Of a stretch of DNA of 64,000 nucleotides, positions 6,627-14,902 are shown in pieces. Positions within the stretch are counted from its first letter, which is position 1, and every line of letters starts with the position of its first letter. The notes under the pieces are model-generated. The model worked only from the letters and a program-made list of their open reading frames with translations, had not been told where the DNA came from and did no database searches. Made by a program: the position numbers and the translations under genes. This DNA is from Actinotalea soli (GTDB lineage Bacteria; Actinomycetota; Actinomycetes; Actinomycetales; Cellulomonadaceae). The stretch covers positions 62,001 to 126,000 of the forward strand of contig NZ_JAGEMK010000010.1 of assembly GCF_017565425.1 (NCBI RefSeq). Direction: 5' to 3'.

Positions 6627-8689
6627 CCACCCTGAGCGACCACCGCGAGCAGCGCCCCACCACGGCGCCGTCCTCGGCCGAGCCGCGCATCGACGTCGCC
6701 GTCCTCGAGCAGGCCCTGCTGGGGCGCTGGGCCGACATCCGCCGGGAGGCCCGCACCTTCCTGGCCGACCCGCGCCTGCATCGCGTCGAGGGCCAGACCA
6801 TGGCCGAGCACCGCGAGACCGTCCTGGAGCAGCTGCGCATCCTGGCCACCGAGGGGGACGTGCTGCGCGCCTTCCCGAAGGCCCTGGGCGGCGCGGACGA
6901 CCACGGCGGCAGCCTCGCGCGGTTCGAGGAGGTCATCACCGCCGACCCGTCCTTGCAGATCAAGGCCGGGGTCCAGTGGGGCCTGTTCGCCTCGGCCATC
7001 CTGCACCTGGGCACCGCCGAGCACCACGAGAAGTTCCTCCCCGGTGCGATGTCGGTCGAGGTCCCCGGGGCCTTCGCCATGACCGAGACGGGCCACGGCT
7101 CGGACGTCGCGAGCATCGGGACGACCGCGACCTACGACGTCCTGGCCGAGGAGTTCGTCATCCACACCCCGTTCCGGGCGGCGTGGAAGGACTACCTGGG
7201 CAACGCGGCCCTGCACGGCACCGCGGCGGTGGTCTTCGCCCAGGTCATCACCCGCGGGGTCAACCACGGGGTGCACGCCCTGTACGTCCCGCTGCGTGAC
7301 CCCGAGACCGGCGAGTTCCTGCCCGGGATCGGTGGGGAGGACGACGGCCTCAAGGGCGGCCTCAACGGCATCGACAACGGCCGGCTGCACTTCGACCAGG
7401 TGCGCGTGCCGCGGACCAACCTGCTCGACCGGTACGGCTCGGTCGCCCCCGACGGCACCTACACCTCGCCGATCGCGAGCCCCGGGCGCCGGTTCTTCAC
7501 CATGCTCGGCACCCTCGTGCAGGGACGGGTCTCCCTCAACGGTGCGGCGGTCAACGCGAGCAAGCTGGCGCTGGTCGTCGCCGTGACCTACGCCAACGAG
7601 CGTCGGCAGTTCGCGGGCGGTGCCGTCAACGACGAGGTGCTGCTGCTCGACTACGCCGAGCACCAGCGTCGGCTGCTGCCGCGCCTGGCCCAGACCTACG
7701 CCGCGGCCTTCGCCCACGAGCAGCTGCTCAAGTCCTTCGACGCCGTGTTCTCCGGAGCGTCCGACACCGACGAGGACCGTCAGGACCTCGAGACCATCGC
7801 GGCGGCCCTCAAGTCGACCTCGACCTGGCACGCGCTGGACACGCTGCAGACGGCCCGGGAGGCCTGCGGCGGGGCAGGCTTCCTCACCGAGAACCGGCTG
7901 GTCTCCCTGCGCGCCGACATGGACGTGTACGTGACCTTCGAGGGGGACAACACCGTCCTGCTCCAGCTCGTGGCCAAGCGGCTCCTCGGGGACTACGCCA
8001 AGGAGTTCAAGGACGTCGACGCCGGTGGGGTCGCCCGGTACGTGGCGGAACGGGCCGCGAGCGCGGCCCTGCACAGAACCCCGTTGCTGCGCGTGGTCCA
8101 GACGTTGGCCGACGGCGGCAACGTCCGCCGGTCAGCGGGTCAGCTGCGGGAGACCGAGACCCAGCGCGAGCTCCTCACCGACCGCGTCGAGACGATGGTC
8201 GCCGAGGTCGCCCAGCTGCTGCGTCCCGCGACGAAGGCCCCGCGCGAGAAGGCCGCGGAGATCTTCAACACCCACCAGCACGCGCTGATCGAGTGCGCCC
8301 GCGCCCACGCCGACCTGCTGCTGTGGGAGGCCTTCACCGCGGGTCTGGACAAGATCACCGACCCCGGCACCCGTCAGGTGCTCACCTGGCTCCGTGACCT
8401 GCACGGCCTCTCGGTCGTCGAGCGGAACCTCGCCTGGTACCTCATCAACGGGCGCCTCTCGGCGGGCCGGGCGCGGACGGTCACCTCCTACATCGACCGG
8501 CTGCTGACCCGCCTGCGCCCGCACGCCCAGGACCTGGTCGACGCCTTCGGCTACACCCCTGCCCACGTCCGCGCGGAGGTGGCCACCGGGGCCGAGGCCG
8601 CGCGCCAGGAGGAGGCCCGCACCTACTACCGCCGGCAGCGTGCGAGCGGCGACGCCCCCATCCCCGAGAAGTCCGCCACCCGCTCCTAG
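6623..8689 (+). CDS. Acyl-CoA dehydrogenase/oxidase (ACOX-like, long form)
   Basis: 688 residues, the length of acyl-CoA oxidases rather than the usual 380-residue dehydrogenases. The FAD/substrate region shows AFAMTETGHGSDVASI, then CGGAGFLTENRL and TFEGDNTVLLQLVAK, where the Glu is the catalytic base. A C-terminal ACOX-like helical domain follows (to residue about 650). It should oxidise acyl-CoA to trans-2-enoyl-CoA, feeding the hydratase, reductase and thiolase encoded on the other strand. It occupies the position of fadE5 in the mycobacterial locus. Whether the electron acceptor is oxygen or ETF cannot be read from the sequence. It is transcribed with the TetR gene and followed by the copy C hairpin. 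Confidence 0.9.
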   Translation: MTTLSDHREQRPTTAPSSAEPRIDVAVLEQALLGRWADIRREARTFLADPRLHRVEGQTMAEHRETVLEQLRILATEGDVLRAFPKALGGADDHGGSLARFEEVITADPSLQIKAGVQWGLFASAILHLGTAEHHEKFLPGAMSVEVPGAFAMTETGHGSDVASIGTTATYDVLAEEFVIHTPFRAAWKDYLGNAALHGTAAVVFAQVITRGVNHGVHALYVPLRDPETGEFLPGIGGEDDGLKGGLNGIDNGRLHFDQVRVPRTNLLDRYGSVAPDGTYTSPIASPGRRFFTMLGTLVQGRVSLNGAAVNASKLALVVAVTYANERRQFAGGAVNDEVLLLDYAEHQRRLLPRLAQTYAAAFAHEQLLKSFDAVFSGASDTDEDRQDLETIAAALKSTSTWHALDTLQTAREACGGAGFLTENRLVSLRADMDVYVTFEGDNTVLLQLVAKRLLGDYAKEFKDVDAGGVARYVAERAASAALHRTPLLRVVQTLADGGNVRRSAGQLRETETQRELLTDRVETMVAEVAQLLRPATKAPREKAAEIFNTHQHALIECARAHADLLLWEAFTAGLDKITDPGTRQVLTWLRDLHGLSVVERNLAWYLINGRLSAGRARTVTSYIDRLLTRLRPHAQDLVDAFGYTPAHVRAEVATGAEAARQEEARTYYRRQRASGDAPIPEKSATRS

Positions 8690-8693
8690 CAAC

Positions 8694-8743
8694 CTCGTGT
8701 CAGAACGTGGGGTACCCCCAGGGTCCCCACGTTCTGACACGAG
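8694..8743. repeat. 50-nt palindromic element, copy C
   Basis: Same outer 11-mers as copies A and B, with inner 5-mers ACGTG/CACGT and a centre containing CCCAGGG. It fills almost the whole gap between convergent genes, starting 5 nt after the acyl-CoA oxidase stop and ending 2 nt before the hydrolase stop, so a bidirectional terminator role is likely. Confidence 0.88.
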
Positions 8744-8744
8744 A

Positions 8745-9620
8745 TCAGGTGAGGTGGGAGAGGACGGCGTCCGCGACCACCAGGGGGTGGGACTCGGGGA
8801 GCCAGTGGTCGGCGTCGAGGCCGATCGAGCGGTACGGCCCGCGCACGTAGCGGTGCGTCGCCGCGGCGCCCCAGGCGGAGAAGAAGGGGTCGGCCCGGCC
8901 GTGCACCAGGACCGTCGGCACGTGCACGATCCCAGCGCCGAACCCCTGCCCGAGGGGGAGGGCCCGGTACCAGGCCAGGGCCGCGGTCAGGGCGCCGGGC
9001 TCCCGCAGGCGCTCGACGTAGTGCGCGGTCCGGTCCTCGTCGAGCCCTGACGAGCGCAGCGCCCGCCGCAGCCCTGCGCCGTCCCCGGCGAGCAGCCGGG
9101 CCTCGGGCACCCGCGGCACCTGGAAGGCCAGGATGTACGTCGAACGCCGGGCCTGGTCGGTGTACCGCAGGGCCTCCGCGAGGGCCGCCGGGTGCGGGGT
9201 CGAGAGCGCGGTGAGGGAGGCGACGCGGGCGGACCGGCGGCTCGCGACCGCCCAGGCCACGGCCCCGCCCCAGTCGTGCCCGACGACGTGCGCCTCCTCG
9301 ACCCCCGCCGCGTCCAGCAGGGCGACGACGTCCTCGACCAGCTCGCGCAGCACGTAGGGGCGGCGACCCGACGGTCGCGCACCGGGGGAGTAGCCACGCT
9401 GGTCCGGCACGAGCACCCGCAGCCCGCCGCGCACCAGGTGCGGCACGACGTCGTCGTACGCGGTCGCGTCCTGGGGGAAGCCGTGCAGCAGCACCGCGGT
9501 GCCGACCTGCTCGCGCGTGGGGCGGTGGTCGTGGACGTCGAAGGCCAGGCCCTCGCGCTCGAAGGTCGTCAGGCGAGGTCCGTCAGCCGCCGAGGTCGGC
9601 CCGGTGCCCGGGGCGCTCAT
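8745..9620 (-). CDS. Alpha/beta hydrolase, epoxide-hydrolase-like
   Basis: 291 residues. The fold is marked by the oxyanion motif HGFPQ (residues 46-50), the nucleophile elbow VGHDWGG with Asp at about 116, and the C-terminal catalytic His in LDADHWLPE. An Asp nucleophile flanked by His and Trp is typical of epoxide hydrolases and haloalkane dehalogenases rather than esterases. The lid contains tyrosines (ALRYTDQ, HYVERL) in keeping with epoxide hydrolases. No signal peptide. The ATG overlaps the stop of the upstream ligase by 4 nt, so the two genes are co-translated although no functional link is evident. The substrate is unknown. Confidence 0.85.
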   Translation of the reverse strand: MSAPGTGPTSAADGPRLTTFEREGLAFDVHDHRPTREQVGTAVLLHGFPQDATAYDDVVPHLVRGGLRVLVPDQRGYSPGARPSGRRPYVLRELVEDVVALLDAAGVEEAHVVGHDWGGAVAWAVASRRSARVASLTALSTPHPAALAEALRYTDQARRSTYILAFQVPRVPEARLLAGDGAGLRRALRSSGLDEDRTAHYVERLREPGALTAALAWYRALPLGQGFGAGIVHVPTVLVHGRADPFFSAWGAAATHRYVRGPYRSIGLDADHWLPESHPLVVADAVLSHLT

Positions 9621-10681
9621 CCCGCGAGCACCTCGCCCAGGTCGAACCGCACGGGCACCTCGAGCTGGGCGTAGGTGCAGGTCTCGGGCTCGCGGTCCGG
9701 CCGCCACCGGGAGAACTGGGTGGTGTGCCGGAAGCGCCGGCCCTCCATGTGGTCGTAGCGCACCTCGACCACCCGCTCGGGTCGCAGCGGCACGAAGGAC
9801 AGGTCCTTGCCCGCGTTCCACCGGCTGCTCTCGGCCTCGCGCGGGGTGCGGGTGCCCGAGGCCTGCGCCTGCGCGGTCCACGGGTGGTCCGCGGCGTCGG
9901 TCACCCACTCCTGCAGCTCGGCGAACAGCTCACGCCGCCGGGCCATGGGGAAGGAGCTGGTCACCCCGACCGAGGCGAGCACCCCCTCGTCGTCGTACAG
10001 GCCGAGCAGCAGGGAGCCGACGGCGGCCTCGTCGTTCTTGTGCACCCGGTACCCGGCGACCACGCAGTCGGCCGTGCGCTGGTGCTTGATCTTGGTCATC
10101 GCGCGCTTGCCCTGCTGGTACGTCAGGTCCGTGCGCTTGGCGATCACCCCGTCGAGCCCGGCCCCCTCGAAGGTCTCGAACCACTCCTGGGCCTCGGCGA
10201 GGTCGGTGGTGGTCCGGGTCAGGTAGACCCCGGGACCGCCGCCCGGCACGGCCTCCTCGAGCAGGGCGCGGCGCTCGCTCAGCGGCCGCCCGGTGAGGTC
10301 CTCGCCGTCCAGGGCGAGCAGGTCGAAGACGACGAAGGCCGCCGGGGTGCTCCGCGCGAGCTGCTGGACCCGCGAGTCGGCCGGGTGGATGCGCTGCAGC
10401 AGGGCCTCGAAGTCCAGGCCGGTGGCGTCGGCGTTGGTGACGACGAGCTCGCCGTCGACCACGCACCGCTCAGGCAGCTCGCGCAGGGCCGAGGCCACCA
10501 CCTCGGGGAAGTAGCGGGTGATCGGCTTGGTGGTGCGGCTGCCGATCTCGACCTCGTCCCCGTCACGGAACACGATCGCGCGGAACCCGTCCCACTTGGG
10601 CTCGTAGTGCTGGCCCGCGGGGATCTCGGGCACGGCCTTGGCGAGCATCGGGTCGACGGGCGGCATCACCGGGAGGTCCAT
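9617..10681 (-). CDS. ATP-dependent DNA ligase (LigC-like)
   Basis: 354 residues, close to mycobacterial LigC (about 358). The nucleotidyltransferase domain has motif I with the adenylated lysine in EPKWDGFRA (Lys 29), motif III VVFDLLALDGEDL, motif IV GLDGVIAKR and motif V IKHQRTADCVV. The C-terminal OB-fold spans residues about 215-354. There are no NHEJ polymerase or phosphoesterase domains, and no Ku gene is visible in this window. LigC ligases work in back-up repair, including excision repair. The ATG start at 10681 is followed by DLPVMPPVDPMLAKAV, a typical ligase N-terminus. It is the first gene of a pair with the hydrolase. Confidence 0.9.
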   Translation of the reverse strand: MDLPVMPPVDPMLAKAVPEIPAGQHYEPKWDGFRAIVFRDGDEVEIGSRTTKPITRYFPEVVASALRELPERCVVDGELVVTNADATGLDFEALLQRIHPADSRVQQLARSTPAAFVVFDLLALDGEDLTGRPLSERRALLEEAVPGGGPGVYLTRTTTDLAEAQEWFETFEGAGLDGVIAKRTDLTYQQGKRAMTKIKHQRTADCVVAGYRVHKNDEAAVGSLLLGLYDDEGVLASVGVTSSFPMARRRELFAELQEWVTDAADHPWTAQAQASGTRTPREAESSRWNAGKDLSFVPLRPERVVEVRYDHMEGRRFRHTTQFSRWRPDREPETCTYAQLEVPVRFDLGEVLAG

Positions 10682-10755
10682 CGGGCCAGTCTCGCGCGCC
10701 CGCCCCCCACCCACCAGACCAACCCCCACCGCGCCCCTCCCACGCACCACCCCAT

Positions 10756-10820
10756 CGTCGAGATGTCACTTCTTGCCGCATCGCCGCGAGACCGTTCCGC
10801 CAAGAAGTGACATCTCGACG
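10756..10820. repeat. Long perfect inverted repeat (20-bp arms)
   Basis: The arms CGTCGAGATGTCACTTCTTG (10756-10775) and its exact reverse complement (10801-10820) flank a 25-nt loop that does not pair. It lies downstream of the DUF2599 lipoprotein gene and upstream of the ligase start, so it can end the lipoprotein transcript. It contains TGTCA/TGACA like the 50-nt elements but is not the same sequence. Confidence 0.85.
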
Positions 10821-10862
10821 GGCGCGGTGGGGAGGGGATGGGGAGGTGGGGTGGGGTGGGGG

Positions 10863-11654
10863 TCAGGTGGGGTTGCAGCGGGCGGCGAGGGTCTCCAGGA
10901 GTCCGACGTCAGGGCGCCACGGCTCGAGGTTCCAGCTCGCCTTGTCCGGGGCGCCCAGGGCGTGGCACGTCAGCTGGTCGCGCATCTGGTTGCCGGAAGC
11001 CTCCTCGCCCAGGGCGGCGACCTCAGTCCACACCGCCTCGACCCCCGCCGACCCTGCCTGCCGGGCCCATGCCGTCGGCACGACGGCGAGGCTGCGGCCC
11101 CCCTCGTCCGCGCGCTCGGCCCAGTCGAGGGAGTCGACGGCGCGGCCCGCGATCCACAGGGTCACGGTGGCGTCGGCGGGCGGGGCGGAGGGCACCAGCG
11201 TCAGCAGCCCGGGCTCACCGACCTGCAGGGCGCTCGCGGGTTCGCCGTCCGTCCTGGTCGCGGCGGGGGAGGCCGCGCCGCCCACCACACCGGTCGCGTC
11301 GCGCAGCACCGCAGAACCATCCCCGAGCACCTCGACCTCGACCCCCTCCTCGGCCGCGAGGACGGGGATCGGCGCTGCGCCGGAGCCCGGGCCCAGGGCG
11401 ACCTCGAGATGGACGGCGCCGTCCTCGGCCGCTCCCACCTGGGTGCCCGCGGAGGGCCAGAACGTCACCTGGCCGAGGGCCACCGGCTCGCCGGAGCGCG
11501 GGTCCGTGGACGGGCTCGTGGGTGGGGCCGCGGAGGTCGTGGGGCTCGCCCCCGGGACGTCAGAGGCCTCGTCCGCGAAGGGTGTGCACCCGGCGACGAC
11601 GAGCGCCGCCCCCACGGCAACCACGGCTGCGACGCGACGACCAGGTCCTGGCAA
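10863..11654 (-). CDS. DUF2599-domain lipoprotein
   Basis: About 263 residues. A hydrophobic segment (AAVVAVGAALVV) ends in the lipobox VAGC, then an Ala/Pro/Thr/Ser linker. The C-terminal 65 residues contain SGNQMRDQLTCH and WNLEPWRPDVG ending in CNP, the conserved pattern of DUF2599; the two cysteines could form a disulfide. Function unknown. The start is decided by the ribosome binding site: GGAGGGAGG sits 4 nt before the TTG at 11654, whereas the in-frame GTG at 11669 overlaps it. The mature protein should sit on the outer face of the membrane. Downstream there is a long hairpin (10756-10820). Confidence 0.8.
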   Translation of the reverse strand: MPGPGRRVAAVVAVGAALVVAGCTPFADEASDVPGASPTTSAAPPTSPSTDPRSGEPVALGQVTFWPSAGTQVGAAEDGAVHLEVALGPGSGAAPIPVLAAEEGVEVEVLGDGSAVLRDATGVVGGAASPAATRTDGEPASALQVGEPGLLTLVPSAPPADATVTLWIAGRAVDSLDWAERADEGGRSLAVVPTAWARQAGSAGVEAVWTEVAALGEEASGNQMRDQLTCHALGAPDKASWNLEPWRPDVGLLETLAARCNPT

Positions 11655-11765
11655 CGGGCCTCCCTCCACAGGACGACGCTACGCGAGGGCTGGCCGGCCT
11701 CGGTTCCGCGTAAGGTTCGCGCCGATCAGTCGATCGATGACCCGCACGCACCACGGGGAGGGCCC

Positions 11766-12581
11766 ATGCGCCTGGTCGGCCGCACCCGGCACGTCACCGA
11801 CGACGACCTCGGGATCGGGGGCTCGCTCCGGCTCGTGACCGTCGACGGCCTGGACCCCCAGGAGGTGCGGCACACGAAGGACGTGCGTCGCGCCCTCGAT
11901 CTCGCACGGCCCGCGTACACGGCTCTGGAGGCCGCCGGGCTGCGCGGCGAGGTCGACCTGGTCCTGGGGCCCCGGGGTGACGAGACGGACGGAGAGGTGC
12001 ATCTCGATGCGGGCGGAACGCTGCGACTCTCGGTGTGGGGGGACGGGGACCTCGACATCGGTGTGGTCCGGGACGACGTCGTGCACGGCCGCGGGATGCT
12101 CGACGCGGCGGAGCTGGTGCACCCGGCCGCTGCGGAGCGTGCGCGGCACGAGCTGCTCGTCGCGATGTCCTCGGCGCTCGTGGAGGAGGGCGCCGCGAGG
12201 GTGGACGTCCCCGCTCCGCTGACCCTCACGGACGGGAACCTGCAGCGGCTCGAGGCCACCGACCGGTCGCGGGCGCGCTGGTGCGTGCTGGTCTTCGTCA
12301 CGAGGGAGCACGAGGTCCCGGAGGATGCGGACGAGGCTGCCCGGCGGAAGCTCTGGATCGAGCACACGGTGGGCGTCAAGCTTCACCTCGACGGCACGGT
12401 CGCCAGCGACACCCTCGACGACGACCCCGACGGGGAGCGCTCGCGCGCCAGCCTCGCCACGGCGGAGGAGTGGGCGGGGCAGCCGGTGGACCTCCTGCCC
12501 TTCGCGCGCTGGCTCGCGGACCAGACCCAGAAGCGGCTCGGCCTGCGGGCTCCTGGTCTCTGGCCCGCGACGGACGCCTAG
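11766..12581 (+). CDS. Conserved hypothetical cytoplasmic protein
   Basis: 271 residues with no signal peptide or membrane segment and no motif I recognise. It is rich in Asp, Arg and Leu, with a predicted helix near residues 40-60 (RRALDLARPAYTALEAAGL), beta-rich middle (GTLRLSVWGDGDLDIGVV) and C-terminal LLPFARWLADQTQKRLGL. GGGGAGGG precedes the ATG. It runs towards the T7-secretion-like unit: its TAG stop shares the tetranucleotide CTAG with the stop of the convergent membrane gene, a 4-nt tail-to-tail overlap. Neighbourhood suggests but does not prove a link to that unit. Confidence 0.7.
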   Translation: MRLVGRTRHVTDDDLGIGGSLRLVTVDGLDPQEVRHTKDVRRALDLARPAYTALEAAGLRGEVDLVLGPRGDETDGEVHLDAGGTLRLSVWGDGDLDIGVVRDDVVHGRGMLDAAELVHPAAAERARHELLVAMSSALVEEGAARVDVPAPLTLTDGNLQRLEATDRSRARWCVLVFVTREHEVPEDADEAARRKLWIEHTVGVKLHLDGTVASDTLDDDPDGERSRASLATAEEWAGQPVDLLPFARWLADQTQKRLGLRAPGLWPATDA

Positions 12582-13438
12582 ACCTGCCCGCGCCGCACGC
12601 GGTCCAGCCCGGCAGGCCCCGCGAGCTCGGTGCGTGCCTCGGGGTGGGCGAGGTACCACCGGAGCGCCTCGACCAGGACCACGGGGTCGAGGACGACCTC
12701 GGAGGCCGGGACGGCGAGGTGGGGCGCGAGACGGTCGGCGACCGGGCGGAGCAGCGTGGTCCGCCCGGCGGTGCCATGGGCACCGGCGCGCTGGGCGACC
12801 GCGACGAGCACGTGCGGGTCACGGCCCCCCGACGGCACCACCGAGAGGACGTCGCGCCACGCCACCTCGACCTGCGTCCGAGGGGTCCGGTGCACGAGCC
12901 CCCCGGGGGTGAGGACCAGCACGGGAGGTCGCCCGCGGGAGGCCGCCCAGCGTCGGAGCGCCGGAACGGCGGCGGCCAGCAGCCCCGCGCCGATGAGCGC
13001 CGCCACCCCTCCGGGTGCGTCGCCCTGCGCGAGGAGGGCGAGCCCGCCGACGGACAGGACCAGGCCCACGAGCGCCTGGTAGGCCGAGAGCAGACCGCGC
13101 AGCATGGCCGTGTCACGACGGTAGGGGACGGCCACGCCAGCCGGTGCCTCGTCCGACCCCGCCGCCCGGACCTCGTCGGTCGAGGGCCGTCGGCGCTGCA
13201 CCCGCGTCCGCAGGACGAGCAGCGACAGGAGGGCCAGCACGGGGAGGGCGCCGGCGCCGAGGGCACCCCGTGCGCCGCGGAGCTCACCGGTGACGAGCAG
13301 CACGACACCGACGACGACGGCCGTGGCGAACCCGGCCGTGACGAGGACCGAGACGGCTCGACCAGGTCGAGCCCACCGCTCGGGCCACGGGAACCGGGCG
13401 AGGTCGATCGAGGCACCTGCAGCGGGGGAGTCCCTCAT
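12578..13438 (-). CDS. Four-helix membrane protein with PH-like tail; possible immunity protein
   Basis: 286 residues. Four hydrophobic segments can be seen: AVSVLVTAGFATAVVVGVV, ALPVLALLSLLVL, ALVGLVLSVGGLALL and GGVAALIGAGLLAAAVPAL, in two hairpins. After them lies a soluble beta-rich part (VLVLTPGGLVHRTP, VAWRDVLSVVP) that looks like the bacterial PH-like domains attached to membrane proteins. It starts 1 nt after the stop of the glycine-zipper WXG-like gene, so it is the last member of a tightly coupled unit. By analogy with LXG toxin operons the gene following the effector encodes immunity; that is inference only. It ends in a CTAG shared with the convergent gene. Confidence 0.7.
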   Translation of the reverse strand: MRDSPAAGASIDLARFPWPERWARPGRAVSVLVTAGFATAVVVGVVLLVTGELRGARGALGAGALPVLALLSLLVLRTRVQRRRPSTDEVRAAGSDEAPAGVAVPYRRDTAMLRGLLSAYQALVGLVLSVGGLALLAQGDAPGGVAALIGAGLLAAAVPALRRWAASRGRPPVLVLTPGGLVHRTPRTQVEVAWRDVLSVVPSGGRDPHVLVAVAQRAGAHGTAGRTTLLRPVADRLAPHLAVPASEVVLDPVVLVEALRWYLAHPEARTELAGPAGLDRVRRGQV

Positions 13439-13439
13439 G

Positions 13440-14615
13440 TCAGAAGATCGCGTTCCAGACACCGGAGACGCCTTCGGTGAAGCTGTCCAGCCCGTCCGAC
13501 AGCGCATCGGTGGTGGCGTTCACGGTGTCCTCGATGCCTTGGTCGATCTTCGCCTTGACGTCGTCGGGTACCCAGGCGTTCCACGCCGCCTCGGCGAGCA
13601 TGCCGGCCCCGACGCCCGCGACGATGCCGACGGCGGCCACGGCCCCGACCGGTCCGCCGACGACGGCCACGACCCCCGCTGTTGCGAGCGCCCCTGCGGC
13701 GGCTCCGACGATCGCGCCGCTGGGGGACGCTCCCTGGCTCACGTCGTACCCGACGCCAGCGACGGTCACGACGGTCCCGACCACCGGGATCTTGCCTCCG
13801 AAGAGCCGCGCCAGACGGCCGCTCGAGAGCTCGTCGGCGTTGCGGAGGACGGTGTCCGCCTCACGCGTGCTCTGGAGGCGCAGGCGCTCCTGGAACTGCG
13901 CCTCGGTGCTGCCGCCCGGGCTGCGGAGGTAGGCGTCCTCGGCCCGCGCCGCTGCTGCGCGGAGGTCCTCGGCATACGAACGCATGTCGCCGATGTGGCG
14001 CTTGAGAGCGAGCTCGGTCGCGAGCACCGCGGTGTCGACGTAGGACTGCCAAGCCGTGAACACCTTGCGGAGAAACACCCCGAAGGCATCGATCGCCGTC
14101 TGGAAGGCGCGGAGGACGTCGGCCGCTTCGTCGACCGCCGCGTTGTAGGCGAGCGCGAGGCTGAGGTGCTCGTCGTGCGCGTCGACCGCCCTGTTGTAGG
14201 CGAGGACCTGGCCCTGGGGCGCCGATCCGTCGCTCGGGGGGCGTGCGGGCACCCAGGGGGCTGGCCCGGGTTCGAGCACCTGGCTCGGCGTGACCCGGAG
14301 ACCGGCCGCGGCGGCGGTGGTCCTGACGGTGGCCATGCCGCTCTGAGCAGCGTCGAGGGCGTCCGCGAAGGCGTCGAGCTCCGTGGCGGACTCCCGAGCC
14401 GCGGCCTCGACGTCGTCGGCGCGGGTGACGAGCCGGAGCATCGAGGCACGGAAGGCGTCGGAGGCGTCCCCCTCCCAGTCCGAGCCGGCGTCACGCCGGA
14501 CGCTCGTGACGCTGTCGGCGTAGGAGCCCGTCGCGGTGGCGAGCGTCGAGCGGGTCCACGTCGCCACCGCGCGCACCTGCGTCGGGGACCCCTGGATCTC
14601 GGTGTGGATCGGCAT
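13440..14615 (-). CDS. WXG100/LXG-like protein with C-terminal glycine-zipper region; candidate type VII effector
   Basis: 391 residues. The N-terminal ~100 residues are helical with a WxG-type turn (DWEGDASDAFRASM, about residues 46-59), typical of type VII secretion substrates. A long coiled-coil-like helical middle follows (AYNRAVDAHDEH, ALAYNAAVDEAADVLRAF). Residues about 285-360 are Gly/Ala/Val-rich with GxxxG patterns (SGAIVGAAAGALATAGVV, GAVAAVGIVAGVGAG), a glycine zipper like those in pore-forming LXG toxins such as TelE. No enzymatic toxin motif is visible. It is preceded by a small helical gene (2-nt gap) and followed by a four-helix membrane protein (1-nt gap). The secretion machinery itself is not in this window. 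Confidence 0.72.
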   Translation of the reverse strand: MPIHTEIQGSPTQVRAVATWTRSTLATATGSYADSVTSVRRDAGSDWEGDASDAFRASMLRLVTRADDVEAAARESATELDAFADALDAAQSGMATVRTTAAAAGLRVTPSQVLEPGPAPWVPARPPSDGSAPQGQVLAYNRAVDAHDEHLSLALAYNAAVDEAADVLRAFQTAIDAFGVFLRKVFTAWQSYVDTAVLATELALKRHIGDMRSYAEDLRAAAARAEDAYLRSPGGSTEAQFQERLRLQSTREADTVLRNADELSSGRLARLFGGKIPVVGTVVTVAGVGYDVSQGASPSGAIVGAAAGALATAGVVAVVGGPVGAVAAVGIVAGVGAGMLAEAAWNAWVPDDVKAKIDQGIEDTVNATTDALSDGLDSFTEGVSGVWNAIF

Positions 14616-14617
14616 GG

Positions 14618-14902
14618 TCAGTCCCGGAGGGCGGGCAGCGCGGCGACTGCTCCTTGGTCGGCTGCGTCGTAGGACGTCGCGGATGCGTCGAGTCGGGCCG
14701 CTGCCTCCTGGGCGTCGAGCGACAGGACGCTGACGGCGTCGACGAGCGTCGCAAGGAGCGAGCTGATCGACTCTGTGGCCGCGCCGGCGTCAGGGGCCGA
14801 CGGGACGTCGCTCGCGAGCGCCTCGATGCCGTCGGAAGCGGCGCGCATGCGCGCCGCGAAGGTCGAGAGGTCGACCCCGGTGCGGAAGCCCCCGGTGCTC
14901 AT
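14618..14902 (-). CDS. Small helical ESX/EspC-like protein
   Basis: 94 residues, almost all helix-forming, Ala/Ser/Asp-rich: LSTFAARMRAASDGIEAL in the first helix, SISSLLATLVDAVSVL and AAARLDASATSYDAADQ in the next. Size, lack of cysteines and the C-terminal YDAAD pattern are like actinobacterial type VII small partners (EspC/DUF2580 group), which pair with WXG proteins for export. It overlaps the preceding gene by 4 nt (ATGA) and precedes the glycine-zipper protein by 2 nt, which fits a targeting partner. Confidence 0.62.
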   Translation of the reverse strand: MSTGGFRTGVDLSTFAARMRAASDGIEALASDVPSAPDAGAATESISSLLATLVDAVSVLSLDAQEAAARLDASATSYDAADQGAVAALPALRD

